From: PVC group bacterium
GTDB taxonomy: Bacteria > Verrucomicrobiota > Kiritimatiellia > SS1-B-03-39 > UBA6053
Assembly: GCA_003565815.1 (NCBI GenBank)
Contig: PXAS01000014.1
Coordinates: 1-13,175, forward strand
Length of the DNA stretch: 13,175 nucleotides
Reading direction: 5' to 3'
In this document: piece after piece, positions 1 through 6,887 of the stretch
Layout of the letters: each line of letters begins with the position of its first letter
Position numbering within the stretch: position 1 is the stretch's first letter
The notes under the pieces: model-generated
The model's database searches: none
The model's input: the letters and a program-made list of their open reading frames with translations, nothing else
Told to the model about the DNA's origin: nothing
Position numbers and translations under genes: made by a program

Positions 1-593
1 CTCAGGGCGAGCAAGCTGCCCGCGGAGGCCCCTTGCTGGGCGAGGGTGGCGAAGGCCGCGATCATCCCTTGGACCGTCCCCAGCAGTCCGAGCATGGGGG
101 CCAGGTTGCCAACCACGTTCAAGTAGTTCACCCGCTGCATCAAACGCTCTTCCTCCATGGCCGCGGCCACCCCCACGGCATCCTGAATGGTGTCGAAGCC
201 TTCTTCGACGTTGGAGAATCCGGCGGAGAGCACGTTGGCCACGGCGCTGGGCTCTTCTTCACAGTATTGCAACGCCTTCATCACGTCCCCCTGTTCCATG
301 GACGCCTGCACGTTGCCGACCAAGGTGGGTGGCATGATTTTGGTGGCGCGAACAGTGATGAACGCATCGATGATCAGGGCAATGCCCGCGATGGAGGTGG
401 CGAAAATCGCAAACCACAGCACAACCCCCAAAAACCCGCCTCCCCGTACCACATCCAAAAAGGTCGATGTCGTGTCCGTGGGTTCGGGCGCGGCCATATC
501 GGCGGGCAGGGCATCATCCTGGGCAAAGGCATTCAGACCCGCAAACAGGGTGAAGGTGGCCATCAGAATCATCATTCCGGTTCTTTTTATCAT
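1..593 (-). CDS. MotA/TolQ/ExbB proton channel family protein (partial, 3' end outside window)
   Basis: The visible part is residues 1-197 and the frame is still open at base 1, so the C-terminus is missing. Residues 1-24 look like a cleavable signal peptide ending AFA before QDD. A membrane helix follows at about 52-76 (FLGVVLWFAIFATSIAGIALII), then a cytoplasmic stretch, then the family signature GLLGTVQGMI at 169-178, which opens the next membrane helix. In ExbB/TolQ proteins this helix lines the proton path of an inner-membrane stator that drives TonB- or TolA-type energy transfer to the outer membrane. The ATG at 593 is chosen because GGAGA lies about six bases upstream and a signal peptide follows directly. 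The gene begins 43 bp after the small TPR gene and is probably in its operon; an exbD-type partner would be expected just outside the window. Family confidence is high. Whether it serves a Ton, Tol or gliding system cannot be told. Confidence 0.9.
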   Translation of the reverse strand, partial: MIKRTGMMILMATFTLFAGLNAFAQDDALPADMAAPEPTDTTSTFLDVVRGGGFLGVVLWFAIFATSIAGIALIIDAFITVRATKIMPPTLVGNVQASMEQGDVMKALQYCEEEPSAVANVLSAGFSNVEEGFDTIQDAVGVAAAMEEERLMQRVNYLNVVGNLAPMLGLLGTVQGMIAAFATLAQQGASAGSLLAL

Positions 594-636
594 GTTTCTC
601 TCCAATTTCGGTACGGTGGAAGTTTGAATATTCGGT

Positions 637-1452
637 TCAGTTGCGATTCGCGCGCGCGGCGAACTCACTGTTGGGATAACGTTGTGTCAATTGCTCGATA
701 TACCTGCGGCCATTGGCGGTTTCACCGAGTTCAATGAAGGTATTGCCTGCTTTGAACAAGGCTTGCGCATGGATGTTTTCATTGTCACGATGAAAATACA
801 CGGCGCGCAAATAATCCAAAATCGCGGGCCGCAGTTCGGCGCGCTGATGCTTCAAATCCCCGCGGGTGAGCAATGCGACGGCGACTTTGCCCCGGTTTTC
901 GTTGGCACGGATGGCTTCGGTCAGTTCTTCTTCCAAGCCGCTGACATTGCGGGTGGCAATGCGGGTGCGCCATTCGACCTGTTGCAACTGCTGGAAAAGT
1001 TCCAAGGCATTTTCACCGTACCGCTGCTTCAATTGATTGACCACACGTTGGGCGGAGGCGGGATTTCCCGCGTCGATATGCAGATTGGCCAGGGAAATCC
1101 CCGCGACCACATCCCAGGATTGGAAGGCGGATTGACGGACGACTTCTTCCAGGACCGGAATGGCTTCCTCGGTCTCTCCGTCTCCAATGAGCGCATTCGC
1201 CCGATCCAATGACTCGGGCCGCACCCCGACCGCGCGAATGTATTGATCCCTGGACAATTCCGTGGGCTGTCCATCGCGGAACACCACCAAATCGCCGCCG
1301 GGGCGGGACAAAATCCGTTCCACGGGCACGCGCTGTCCGTTCACCAATTCCACAAAGGCCTGACCTTGAACCCACAGGGGCATCCACAGGGGCAACAAGG
1401 CAAAGACCCAAACGAATTTCGCAAAAAGTTGGGAAGATCTGTTTTTCATCAT
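637..1452 (-). CDS. Small secreted tetratricopeptide-repeat protein, about 271 aa
   Basis: An N-terminal signal peptide (basic MMKNR, a hydrophobic core at about 9-28, likely cleavage near QGQA at 29-32) points to the periplasm. After a short beta-rich stretch (FVELVNGQRVPVERILSR...), the rest is helical with TPR-like units. The clearest is at the C-terminus: ALFKAGNTFIELGETANGRR followed by YIEQLTQRYPNSEFA. The frame extends upstream to 1623 but overlaps the preceding gene. The ATG at 1452 has AAGGA four bases upstream and leaves a 22-bp gap after the large TPR gene, so it is preferred; a second ATG at 1449 is equally possible. The ATG at 1467 lacks a Shine-Dalgarno sequence. Lying between a large TPR gene and an exbB-like gene, it probably acts as a periplasmic scaffold, like YbgF/CpoB next to Tol genes. 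That role is inferred from context and no catalytic motif is visible. Confidence 0.82.
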   Translation of the reverse strand: MMKNRSSQLFAKFVWVFALLPLWMPLWVQGQAFVELVNGQRVPVERILSRPGGDLVVFRDGQPTELSRDQYIRAVGVRPESLDRANALIGDGETEEAIPVLEEVVRQSAFQSWDVVAGISLANLHIDAGNPASAQRVVNQLKQRYGENALELFQQLQQVEWRTRIATRNVSGLEEELTEAIRANENRGKVAVALLTRGDLKHQRAELRPAILDYLRAVYFHRDNENIHAQALFKAGNTFIELGETANGRRYIEQLTQRYPNSEFAARANRN

Positions 1453-1474
1453 TGGTTCCTTTGACATCTGAGGC

Positions 1475-4414
1475 TCATTGAATGTTCGCTCCGGCGCGGC
1501 GTTGCAGATCCTGCATTTCCGCGTGACGGCGGTCGGCGGGGAAATGCTGCATGTGTTGCACGGCAAGTTCGCGGACCATGGGCCATTTGGCCTGATCTCC
1601 CGCTTCGGCCTCCGCCACGGCAATCTCCAAAGCCCGGTGGATGGCGTCCTGAATCAGAACCCGGTGCTCGGAGGAAACCGGATCCAAAAGGGCCACGCTG
1701 TAATAATCGATCAAAGCCACACCGGAATTCCCGGCGGCTTTGGACACGTTGCCGGCGGCAATGCCCAATTTCGCGCGTCCCACCGGATCCTGCCGGCCGC
1801 GCAACAATCGGGAAACGGGCTGAAGCGCCCGGTCCGCCTCTTCGAATTGTTCAAGCTGGGTATGGGCCTGGCTCAACTTGATGCCCGCGTCCACCACCAG
1901 GGAAGAATTCGGGTTTTCTTCCACCAAACGCCCGAGAACCTCCACGGCCCGTTCATAGTTTTCGGCTCCGAATGCCGCCCGGCCCAAATTCAGGGACACC
2001 CGGAGGCCAAAGGCTGGATCCGTCTGCACACGGGGGCTGCGGGACACCAACTCAAAACTGGAAAGGGCCTCGGTATGGCGCTCGTTTTCGAGCATCAAGG
2101 TTCCCACCTGGAAAATTTGTTCGGGTTCGTAACTGTCGGGCTGGTCGATCATGCGGCTTACGGCTTCGCGGGCCACTTCGATTTGTTCTTCTTCCAAGGC
2201 GGCGCTCACCAAGGAAAACAAGGCGTCACGCCCCACGTCGGAATCGGGGTAATCCCTGGCAAGCGCATTGAAGGTTTCCGTGGCCCGGTCAAATTGGCCC
2301 TGTTGCAAGTAAACCCGCCCCAGTCCGTGCATCACCAAGGGAATGCGATCCTGGTCTTCGGGGTAAGCGGCCAGAAATGAATTCAGTTCACTCACGGCCC
2401 GTTCCCGAAGGGTGTCGCTGTCTTCCAGCCGCGCTTGGCGGATCAAGGCCTGGCCGATGTTAAAATGGACCCGGCGCAACAGGCGGGCGCTGCGTTCGGC
2501 GTCATCGCCCCGATAATAAATGCTGTCTTCCGAGGGTTGCAGTCTTTCCCGCAAGGCTTCCAAATCCGCGAGGCCCTCTTGACGCATTTCGATGTCATCG
2601 CTGCGCAGTTTGGCGTCGGCAATTCCCAGCGTGGCCTGCGCCCGCTGAAATCCGGGCGGAGCCTGATCCCGCACGATGGTGAACACGCGCACGGCTTCCT
2701 CGTAATTTTCGGAGCGCAAGGCGTCGGCAGCCTGCAGGGTCAACACCCGGGTGGCCACGTCGCTGCCGGGGTGATATTCGATCACCTCATCATAGAAGCG
2801 ACGCGCGGTCTCAAAGTCACCCTGGTCCTCGGCGCGGCGGGCAATCTCAAACAACATTGCCGGCGCCCGGGGATGGCCGGGGAAATTCCGGCCAAACGCG
2901 CCCAGGACGTTTTCAATGCCAAAATCGTTTTCTTCCTGAACCATCCGTTGTCCCCAACGCAACAACATGTTGGCGGCGGTGGAATCGTCGGGATACAGGT
3001 CGGCAACGTACTGGGCAAGGGTGATGAGTTCCCAGTCGCGGCCCTCTTCGACCCAAATGCGGCCGAGGCTGTTCAAGGCGCCCAGCGTGTATCGGGTCAT
3101 GGGATACTGGGAAAGGGCGTTGAGCAAAAGACGTTCGGCTTCCTGCCGTTGGTTGGACCGCACCAATTCATCCGCCAAATCCAATTGGCGCTTGAAGATC
3201 GTTTCGCGGGCGGAAGGATCCCGGACATTTTCCCCAGGGTTGATGACAATGTGAAAGGTATCCCGCACCCAAACCCGAACCTGTTCATACTTCAAGCCGG
3301 CCCGGCGGGCATAATCATTCCCTTCATAGAGCAGAAAGGCATTGTACAATTGGCTCGCGGCCTGTCCGGCACGGGCGCGGGCATCCCGTTCATTGCCTTG
3401 ATTCTGGGCGTGTTGGGCGGCTTCAAAGAGAATCAAGCCCCGTACATATCTTAAGAGGGCGCGTGGGAATTCGGACTTGGGAACTCCCGCCTCCTCCATT
3501 TGCCGCTCCAAGCGCTGGGCATCCGGACGAATGTCATTCAAGGTCTCAATCGCTTTGGAGGTATTGCCCTCCAAGTGGTCCAACCAGGCATCCTGGGCCA
3601 TGGCCATGAACCAATAGTTGTCGTTCGCACCCCAAAGTATCTCGTTGATTTGTTCGCGCGCTTTGGAAAAGGCGGCCTCCCGGGCTCGCCCTTGCAAACT
3701 AAGCCCATGGTCCAAATGGGTTTGAATCAGGAGAATGCGGAACTTGCGTTTGATCACATCCTCTTCGGCGGAGGCAATCACTTGTGCAACCGCTTGGGAG
3801 GCCTGCTCGAATTCGCCGGCATCCATGAGAATCGTGGCCAGGCGCATGGCCGCACCCGCAAAAAAACGCAGGACGTCGGGATCATCCAGTTCCTGTCCGC
3901 GAATGACCTCCAGAAACTGGGTGTATTTTTGCTGCGCTTCCTCGCTCTTTCCCATGGCGTCATAGGTCATGGCCAATTGCAACAAAATCGCCTGGGCTTT
4001 GTCATCGGTCCGCAAATTCATGCCCTGCAACAATTCCTCGACCTGTTCGGTGCGGCCTTGGCGCAACATCACCGTGGCTTCCGCAACCCGGATGCGATCC
4101 TGCTCGTCGGGAAAAGCCCTTCGCAGTTCGTCCATGGCCAAATTGGCATACCTGAAAAGCGCTTCGTCCAACAAAAATTCGATGAAATCCACTTCCCGGT
4201 CAAACAAATCTTTTTGGGGCGCGGACCGGCCCGACTCCCCGATCTGCCCGGGAATGCCCTGCGCGGTCACGAACGTAGCGTGAAACATGCATGAAAAAAT
4301 GACGAGACCAAAGGAAACGCTCTTCAGGAAAACCCTGGCCAACATGAACGACATCCGGTCTTGAAACCGGAAAGAAACGGAACCCGAGGTGATCGAATGA
4401 AAATTAGGATGCAT
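1475..4414 (-). CDS. Large secreted tetratricopeptide-repeat protein, about 979 aa
   Basis: This is a long alpha-helical repeat protein with many TPR or TPR-like units. Examples are QLAMTYDAMGKSEEAQQKYT, EIARRAEDQGDFETARRFYD followed by EVIEYHPGS, HGLGRVYLQQGQFDRATETF followed by NALARDYPDS, and NLGRAAFGAENYERAVEVLG followed by RLVEENPNS. TPR arrays bind other proteins and no enzymatic motif is seen. A hydrophobic signal segment (MLARVFLKSVSFGLVIFSCM..., likely cleavage after VTA at residue 51) places it in the periplasm or outer membrane. The ATG at 4414 is chosen because AGAGGG lies nine bases upstream. It leaves an unusually long 20-residue lead before the signal, so the ATG at 4354, directly before the signal but without a clear ribosome site, is the main alternative. 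A TTG at 4456 extends the frame but is unconvincing. It heads the TPR-TPR-ExbB gene set with a 22-bp gap to the next gene. Confidence 0.85.
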   Translation of the reverse strand: MHPNFHSITSGSVSFRFQDRMSFMLARVFLKSVSFGLVIFSCMFHATFVTAQGIPGQIGESGRSAPQKDLFDREVDFIEFLLDEALFRYANLAMDELRRAFPDEQDRIRVAEATVMLRQGRTEQVEELLQGMNLRTDDKAQAILLQLAMTYDAMGKSEEAQQKYTQFLEVIRGQELDDPDVLRFFAGAAMRLATILMDAGEFEQASQAVAQVIASAEEDVIKRKFRILLIQTHLDHGLSLQGRAREAAFSKAREQINEILWGANDNYWFMAMAQDAWLDHLEGNTSKAIETLNDIRPDAQRLERQMEEAGVPKSEFPRALLRYVRGLILFEAAQHAQNQGNERDARARAGQAASQLYNAFLLYEGNDYARRAGLKYEQVRVWVRDTFHIVINPGENVRDPSARETIFKRQLDLADELVRSNQRQEAERLLLNALSQYPMTRYTLGALNSLGRIWVEEGRDWELITLAQYVADLYPDDSTAANMLLRWGQRMVQEENDFGIENVLGAFGRNFPGHPRAPAMLFEIARRAEDQGDFETARRFYDEVIEYHPGSDVATRVLTLQAADALRSENYEEAVRVFTIVRDQAPPGFQRAQATLGIADAKLRSDDIEMRQEGLADLEALRERLQPSEDSIYYRGDDAERSARLLRRVHFNIGQALIRQARLEDSDTLRERAVSELNSFLAAYPEDQDRIPLVMHGLGRVYLQQGQFDRATETFNALARDYPDSDVGRDALFSLVSAALEEEQIEVAREAVSRMIDQPDSYEPEQIFQVGTLMLENERHTEALSSFELVSRSPRVQTDPAFGLRVSLNLGRAAFGAENYERAVEVLGRLVEENPNSSLVVDAGIKLSQAHTQLEQFEEADRALQPVSRLLRGRQDPVGRAKLGIAAGNVSKAAGNSGVALIDYYSVALLDPVSSEHRVLIQDAIHRALEIAVAEAEAGDQAKWPMVRELAVQHMQHFPADRRHAEMQDLQRRAGANIQ

Positions 4415-4423
4415 GGTTAAATA

Positions 4424-4429
4424 CCCTCT
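4424..4429 (-). promoter_or_regulatory. Ribosome binding site deciding the start of the large TPR gene
   Basis: On the minus strand AGAGGG is nine bases before the ATG at 4414. The later in-frame ATG at 4354, nearer the signal peptide, has no comparable site. This supports the longer product but does not exclude the shorter one. Confidence 0.45.
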
Positions 4430-4459
4430 GTAATGGATAAAGCCCTCCAAGGTCAACCG

Positions 4460-4488
4460 TGTTTATTGAAAAATGGTAAAATTTTCAA
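4460..4488 (-). promoter_or_regulatory. Weak candidate sigma70 promoter for the TPR-TPR-exbB genes
   Basis: On the minus strand TTGAAA (4488-4483) and TAAACA (4465-4460) are separated by 17 bases. The -35 matches five of six consensus bases and the -10 only three. The stretch is AT-rich compared with its surroundings and contains an inverted repeat (TTGAAAA at 4466-4472 paired with its complement at 4482-4488, loop of nine) that could be an operator or chance. A second -35-like TTGACC lies at 4456-4451 but has no good -10. Confidence 0.25.
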
Positions 4489-4550
4489 GGGTTTGCGGGT
4501 ACCTCCCCGGCAGAAAGCCGCTAAAAGCGTCACGTTTGCCTCAAATCGAC

Positions 4551-5279
4551 TCAAATCGCTTCGAATCGGCGGCTGACTTCTTCCCAGTTGACGAGCTTCC
4601 ACCAGTTGGAAATGTAGTCGCCCCGTCGATTCTGATAATGCAGATAGTAGGCATGTTCCCAAACGTCCAAGCCCAAAATCGGGGTTCCGATCAGGTCGTC
4701 GGGCACCAATCCTTTCATGAGCGGGTTGTCCTGATTGGGCGTGGATCCGACAACCAGTCGGCCATCGGGACGGGCCACGAGCCAGGCCCAACCACTCCCG
4801 AAACGCGTGGCCCCCGCATTGGAGAATTCTTCCGTGAAGGCGGCAAAGGAACCGAAATCGGCATTGATGCGCGCGGCGAGGTCTCCGGCGGGCACGCCGC
4901 CTCCACCCCGTCCCGGCGGGGCCATGATTTTCCAAAACAGATCGTGGTTCCAATGTCCGCCCCCGTTGTTGCGTACCGTGGTTTGCAGGTCCCCGGGAAG
5001 CGCGGGGATCTCCGCCAACACCTCCTCCACGGATCTCGCCCCGGGAAGCCGGTCCAGCGCGGATTGGAAATTGTTGGCATACCCGGCATGGTGTCTCCCA
5101 TGATGAATTTCCATGGTCTTCCGGTCAATCGCCGGCTCCAGCGCATCCGGGGCGTACGGGAGATCGGGAAGCGAAACCTTCAGGGTTGCACCGGCTCGCG
5201 CGAAGACACGGGGGGCGGCGGTCGCGGCCACTCCCATCATGGCGGTGGTTTTCAATGCGGTTCTACGGGATATGTTCAT
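4551..5279 (-). CDS. sodA: Mn-type superoxide dismutase with Tat signal, 242 aa
   Basis: The enzyme converts superoxide to oxygen and hydrogen peroxide. The fold begins at about residue 37 (LPDLPYAPDALEP). All four metal ligands are present: His59 (MEIHHGRHH), His112 (GGGHWNHDLF), and Asp205 and His209 (GLDVWEHAYYLHY). GGG before the second ligand region and Gln183 in STPNQDNPLM are the MnSOD/cambialistic pattern, not the strict Fe-type pattern. Residues 1-29 form a likely twin-arginine signal, SRRTALK at 4-10 followed by an alanine-rich region with AxA-like cleavage around 27-29, so the folded, metal-loaded enzyme should be exported. At 242 aa it is longer than typical cytosolic SODs (about 200 aa) by the length of this leader. 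The start has AAAGGAG nine bases upstream of ATG. It has its own promoter and lies downstream of the metal-import operon. Family assignment is very secure; metal preference is inferred from residues. Confidence 0.95.
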   Translation of the reverse strand: MNISRRTALKTTAMMGVAATAAPRVFARAGATLKVSLPDLPYAPDALEPAIDRKTMEIHHGRHHAGYANNFQSALDRLPGARSVEEVLAEIPALPGDLQTTVRNNGGGHWNHDLFWKIMAPPGRGGGGVPAGDLAARINADFGSFAAFTEEFSNAGATRFGSGWAWLVARPDGRLVVGSTPNQDNPLMKGLVPDDLIGTPILGLDVWEHAYYLHYQNRRGDYISNWWKLVNWEEVSRRFEAI

Positions 5280-5330
5280 GCCGGGAATCTCCTTTGAATG
5301 GTTTTCGGGTCCTTGATCTAACGTCTGTGT

Positions 5331-5358
5331 ATCATACGGCCCGGAAACAAAATGTCAA
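5331..5358 (-). promoter_or_regulatory. Sigma70-type promoter of the SOD gene
   Basis: On the minus strand a perfect -35 TTGACA (5358-5353) is followed after 16 bases by the -10 TATGAT (5336-5331, five of six consensus). Transcription would start near 5324, giving a leader of about 45 nt before the SOD ATG at 5279. The left end of the MITE target duplication is only four bases upstream of the -35. Confidence 0.7.
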
Positions 5359-5400
5359 AGATCGGATTTTGGGCGCATCTCATCATTGGTGTTTTTTTGC

Positions 5401-5427
5401 CGTAGCTGCAACTGTCCCCAGTTGCAG
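5401..5427 (+). repeat. REP-like hairpin 1 inside the MITE
   Basis: CTGCAACTG (5406-5414) and CAGTTGCAG (5419-5427) form a perfect nine-bp stem with a TCCC loop. GTAG (5402-5405) directly precedes it, resembling the GTAG head of REP sequences mobilised by RAYT (IS200/Y1-type) transposases. A run of seven T (5392-5398) precedes the hairpin and so does not make it a plus-strand terminator. Confidence 0.6.
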
Positions 5428-5447
5428 AACCTATCATAGATCTGGAT

Positions 5448-5471
5448 GTCGAAGCTGGGGACAGCTTCGAC
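5448..5471 (-). repeat. REP-like hairpin 2 inside the MITE, inverted relative to hairpin 1
   Basis: GTCGAAGCTG (5448-5457) and CAGCTTCGAC (5462-5471) form a perfect ten-bp stem with loop GGGA. Read on the minus strand it shares the core CTGTCCCCAG with hairpin 1, so the two form an inverted pair like a BIME. A GAC/CGA triplet run follows at about 5468-5479. Confidence 0.6.
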
Positions 5472-5531
5472 GACGACGATTCGACAGTTTCACGAATGAT
5501 GAGATGCGCCCTCGGATTTTTCGACTCCTCT

Positions 5532-6887
5532 TCACTCGGCGGGTTTCTCGCTCTCCGGCGCTTCCAGGGAGACGGTCTCCCCGCCTTCGAGTTCTTCCCC
5601 CGGGATCCGGCGTCCCGAGGGGTCCACTTGACTCTGACGCAATTCTCCGGCCAATCGCTCCCGAAGCCCCGGGTCGGTGACATGCTCCAACGCCTCGGCG
5701 GGATCATGAAGATGGTCCGCCGCCGTGGCCGTATGTTCATGCAGCCACTCTTCCCAGAGCCTGTGGCGTCGCAAAAACTCCGCTCCGGCCATGAACCCCT
5801 TGTGGGTCAACTCGATTCCGGAAGCTTGCTCCGTCACCAGCCCCTTGCGGCGAAGTCCCCGCAAGACGCTCCGCCGCAGCACCGGCGAAACGCCGGGCTG
5901 ACGCAATTCCGGCCCTCCGGGCGCATCCAGTTCGGCATGGCGGTACAGCGCACCCAGCAAATCCTCTTCCAAGGTGCGGAGGGCCAAACGACGGCGGTGT
6001 ATTCTTTGCCGCAACAATCCGTGCCGCGGGGCAAACACGACACACAACAAAAACCCCAATCCCGCGGCCACGGCCATGCCCCCGCTGCTGGAGGTGTCGA
6101 CATAGCCCCAAACGCCGGGCAGTAACATGGCCCCGGCATGACCCGCAACCGCGAAAACCACGGACAAGCCCATCGCCAAAAGCAGGGTGGGCAGCAGGCG
6201 GTCCGTCAACATGCGCGCGCAGGCCGCGGGCACGATCAACATGGCAATCACGAGGATGCTGCCCACGATTTCGAAACAATACACCGAGGTCACCGCCGTC
6301 ATCACCATCAATAAATAATGCATGCGGTTGGCGGAGATGCCGACCGCGTCGGAGAGCGCCGGATCAAAGGAGGACAATTTCCATTCCTTGTAAAAAAGCC
6401 CCAAAAGGAAAATGTTCATGGCCAAGACGGCGATCAGCCGGGCCACGGGGGCGGGCACCCCCGGCATCCAGGGCAAATCCCCGGACAAGGGGACGAGTTC
6501 CACTACGCCGAAAAGCACGCAATCCAAATCCAGATCCACGTTTTTCCCCACCCAGTCGGAGTCCATCAACAACAATCCGGCGGCGAACATCAGTGTAAAC
6601 ACCACCCCCATGGACGCCCCCTCCTCGACTTCGCCTTCCCGATGCAACAACTGCGTCAGGACCGCGGAAAGCACCCCCGCCAAAATCGCCCCCAGCAGCA
6701 TCCAGAATCCGCCCCGGGTCTGGGAAAAAACAAAAGCGAGGGCAATGCCGGGCAAAACCGCGTGGCTGATGGCGTCCCCCATCATGCTCATCCGCCTCAA
6801 CACCAGAAACGATCCCGAAATGGCGCAAGCCATGCCCGCGAGGGCGCCGGCGGCCACGATCCAAAAATCGGTCATCGTCCACATCAT
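5532..6887 (-). CDS. troD: Mn/Fe/Zn ABC transporter permease fused to a DtxR/MntR-like C-terminal region (TroD/YtgD-type), 451 aa
   Basis: Residues 1 to about 285 are an ABC-3 family permease with eight or nine hydrophobic segments and family motifs such as FLVLRRMSMMGDAISHAVLPGI near the N-terminus. From about 301 it continues with a soluble region like DtxR/MntR repressors: a winged-helix-like stretch with GVSPVLRRSVLRGLRRKGLV, then LTHKGFMAGAEFLRRHRLWE and HDPAEALEHV. Candidate metal ligands match DtxR H79/E83 (His375, Glu379) and the H-xxx-E-xx-EH pattern (His394, Glu398, Glu401, His402). Glu where DtxR has Cys102 resembles Mn-responsive MntR. Stand-alone permeases of this family are about 280-300 aa, so the tail adds about 150 aa. 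The start overlaps the preceding stop as ATGA (6884-6887), indicating translational coupling. Metal specificity is not proved; the nearby MnSOD favours Mn. Confidence 0.92.
   Translation of the reverse strand: MMWTMTDFWIVAAGALAGMACAISGSFLVLRRMSMMGDAISHAVLPGIALAFVFSQTRGGFWMLLGAILAGVLSAVLTQLLHREGEVEEGASMGVVFTLMFAAGLLLMDSDWVGKNVDLDLDCVLFGVVELVPLSGDLPWMPGVPAPVARLIAVLAMNIFLLGLFYKEWKLSSFDPALSDAVGISANRMHYLLMVMTAVTSVYCFEIVGSILVIAMLIVPAACARMLTDRLLPTLLLAMGLSVVFAVAGHAGAMLLPGVWGYVDTSSSGGMAVAAGLGFLLCVVFAPRHGLLRQRIHRRRLALRTLEEDLLGALYRHAELDAPGGPELRQPGVSPVLRRSVLRGLRRKGLVTEQASGIELTHKGFMAGAEFLRRHRLWEEWLHEHTATAADHLHDPAEALEHVTDPGLRERLAGELRQSQVDPSGRRIPGEELEGGETVSLEAPESEKPAE

Larger units (their letters stand above)
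5362..5520. mobile_element. MITE-like non-autonomous element with 9-bp target duplication
   Basis: A 141-bp element (5371-5511) has perfect 17-bp terminal inverted repeats: GGGCGCATCTCATCATT at 5371-5387 and its exact complement at 5495-5511. It is flanked on both sides by the identical 9-mer TCGGATTTT (5362-5370 and 5512-5520), the expected footprint of a DDE-transposase insertion with a 9-bp stagger. There is no room for a transposase, so it would need one supplied in trans. Inside are two strong hairpins in opposite orientation. I cannot assign the terminal repeats to a named insertion-sequence family from memory. Confidence 0.9.

Noticed and set aside
33..737. Plus-strand open frames of 234 and 146 codons over the exbB-like gene
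   Set aside because: The minus-strand translation gives a clear ExbB/TolQ protein with membrane helices and the GLLGTVQGMI motif; the plus-strand products show no family features.
1453..1623. Upstream extension of the small TPR gene into the large TPR gene
   Set aside because: The extra 57 residues are Arg/Pro/Cys-rich and overlap the well-supported end of the large TPR gene. The signal peptide starts at 1452 or 1449.
1478..4294. A chain of long plus-strand open frames (1478-2380, 2435-3454, 3500-4294), all in the same reading frame
   Set aside because: They lie antisense to the large TPR gene and arise because its GC-rich codon use avoids antisense stops. Their products are rich in Gly, His and Gln with no signal peptide, domain or ribosome site.
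5392..5427. Rho-independent terminator at the T-run and hairpin in the MITE
   Set aside because: On the plus strand the T-run is 5' of the hairpin, and on the minus strand the run after the hairpin is A. Neither orientation gives a stem followed by U.
5496..6125. Plus-strand open frame crossing the right MITE end
   Set aside because: It is mostly antisense to troD and has no start context or recognisable product.
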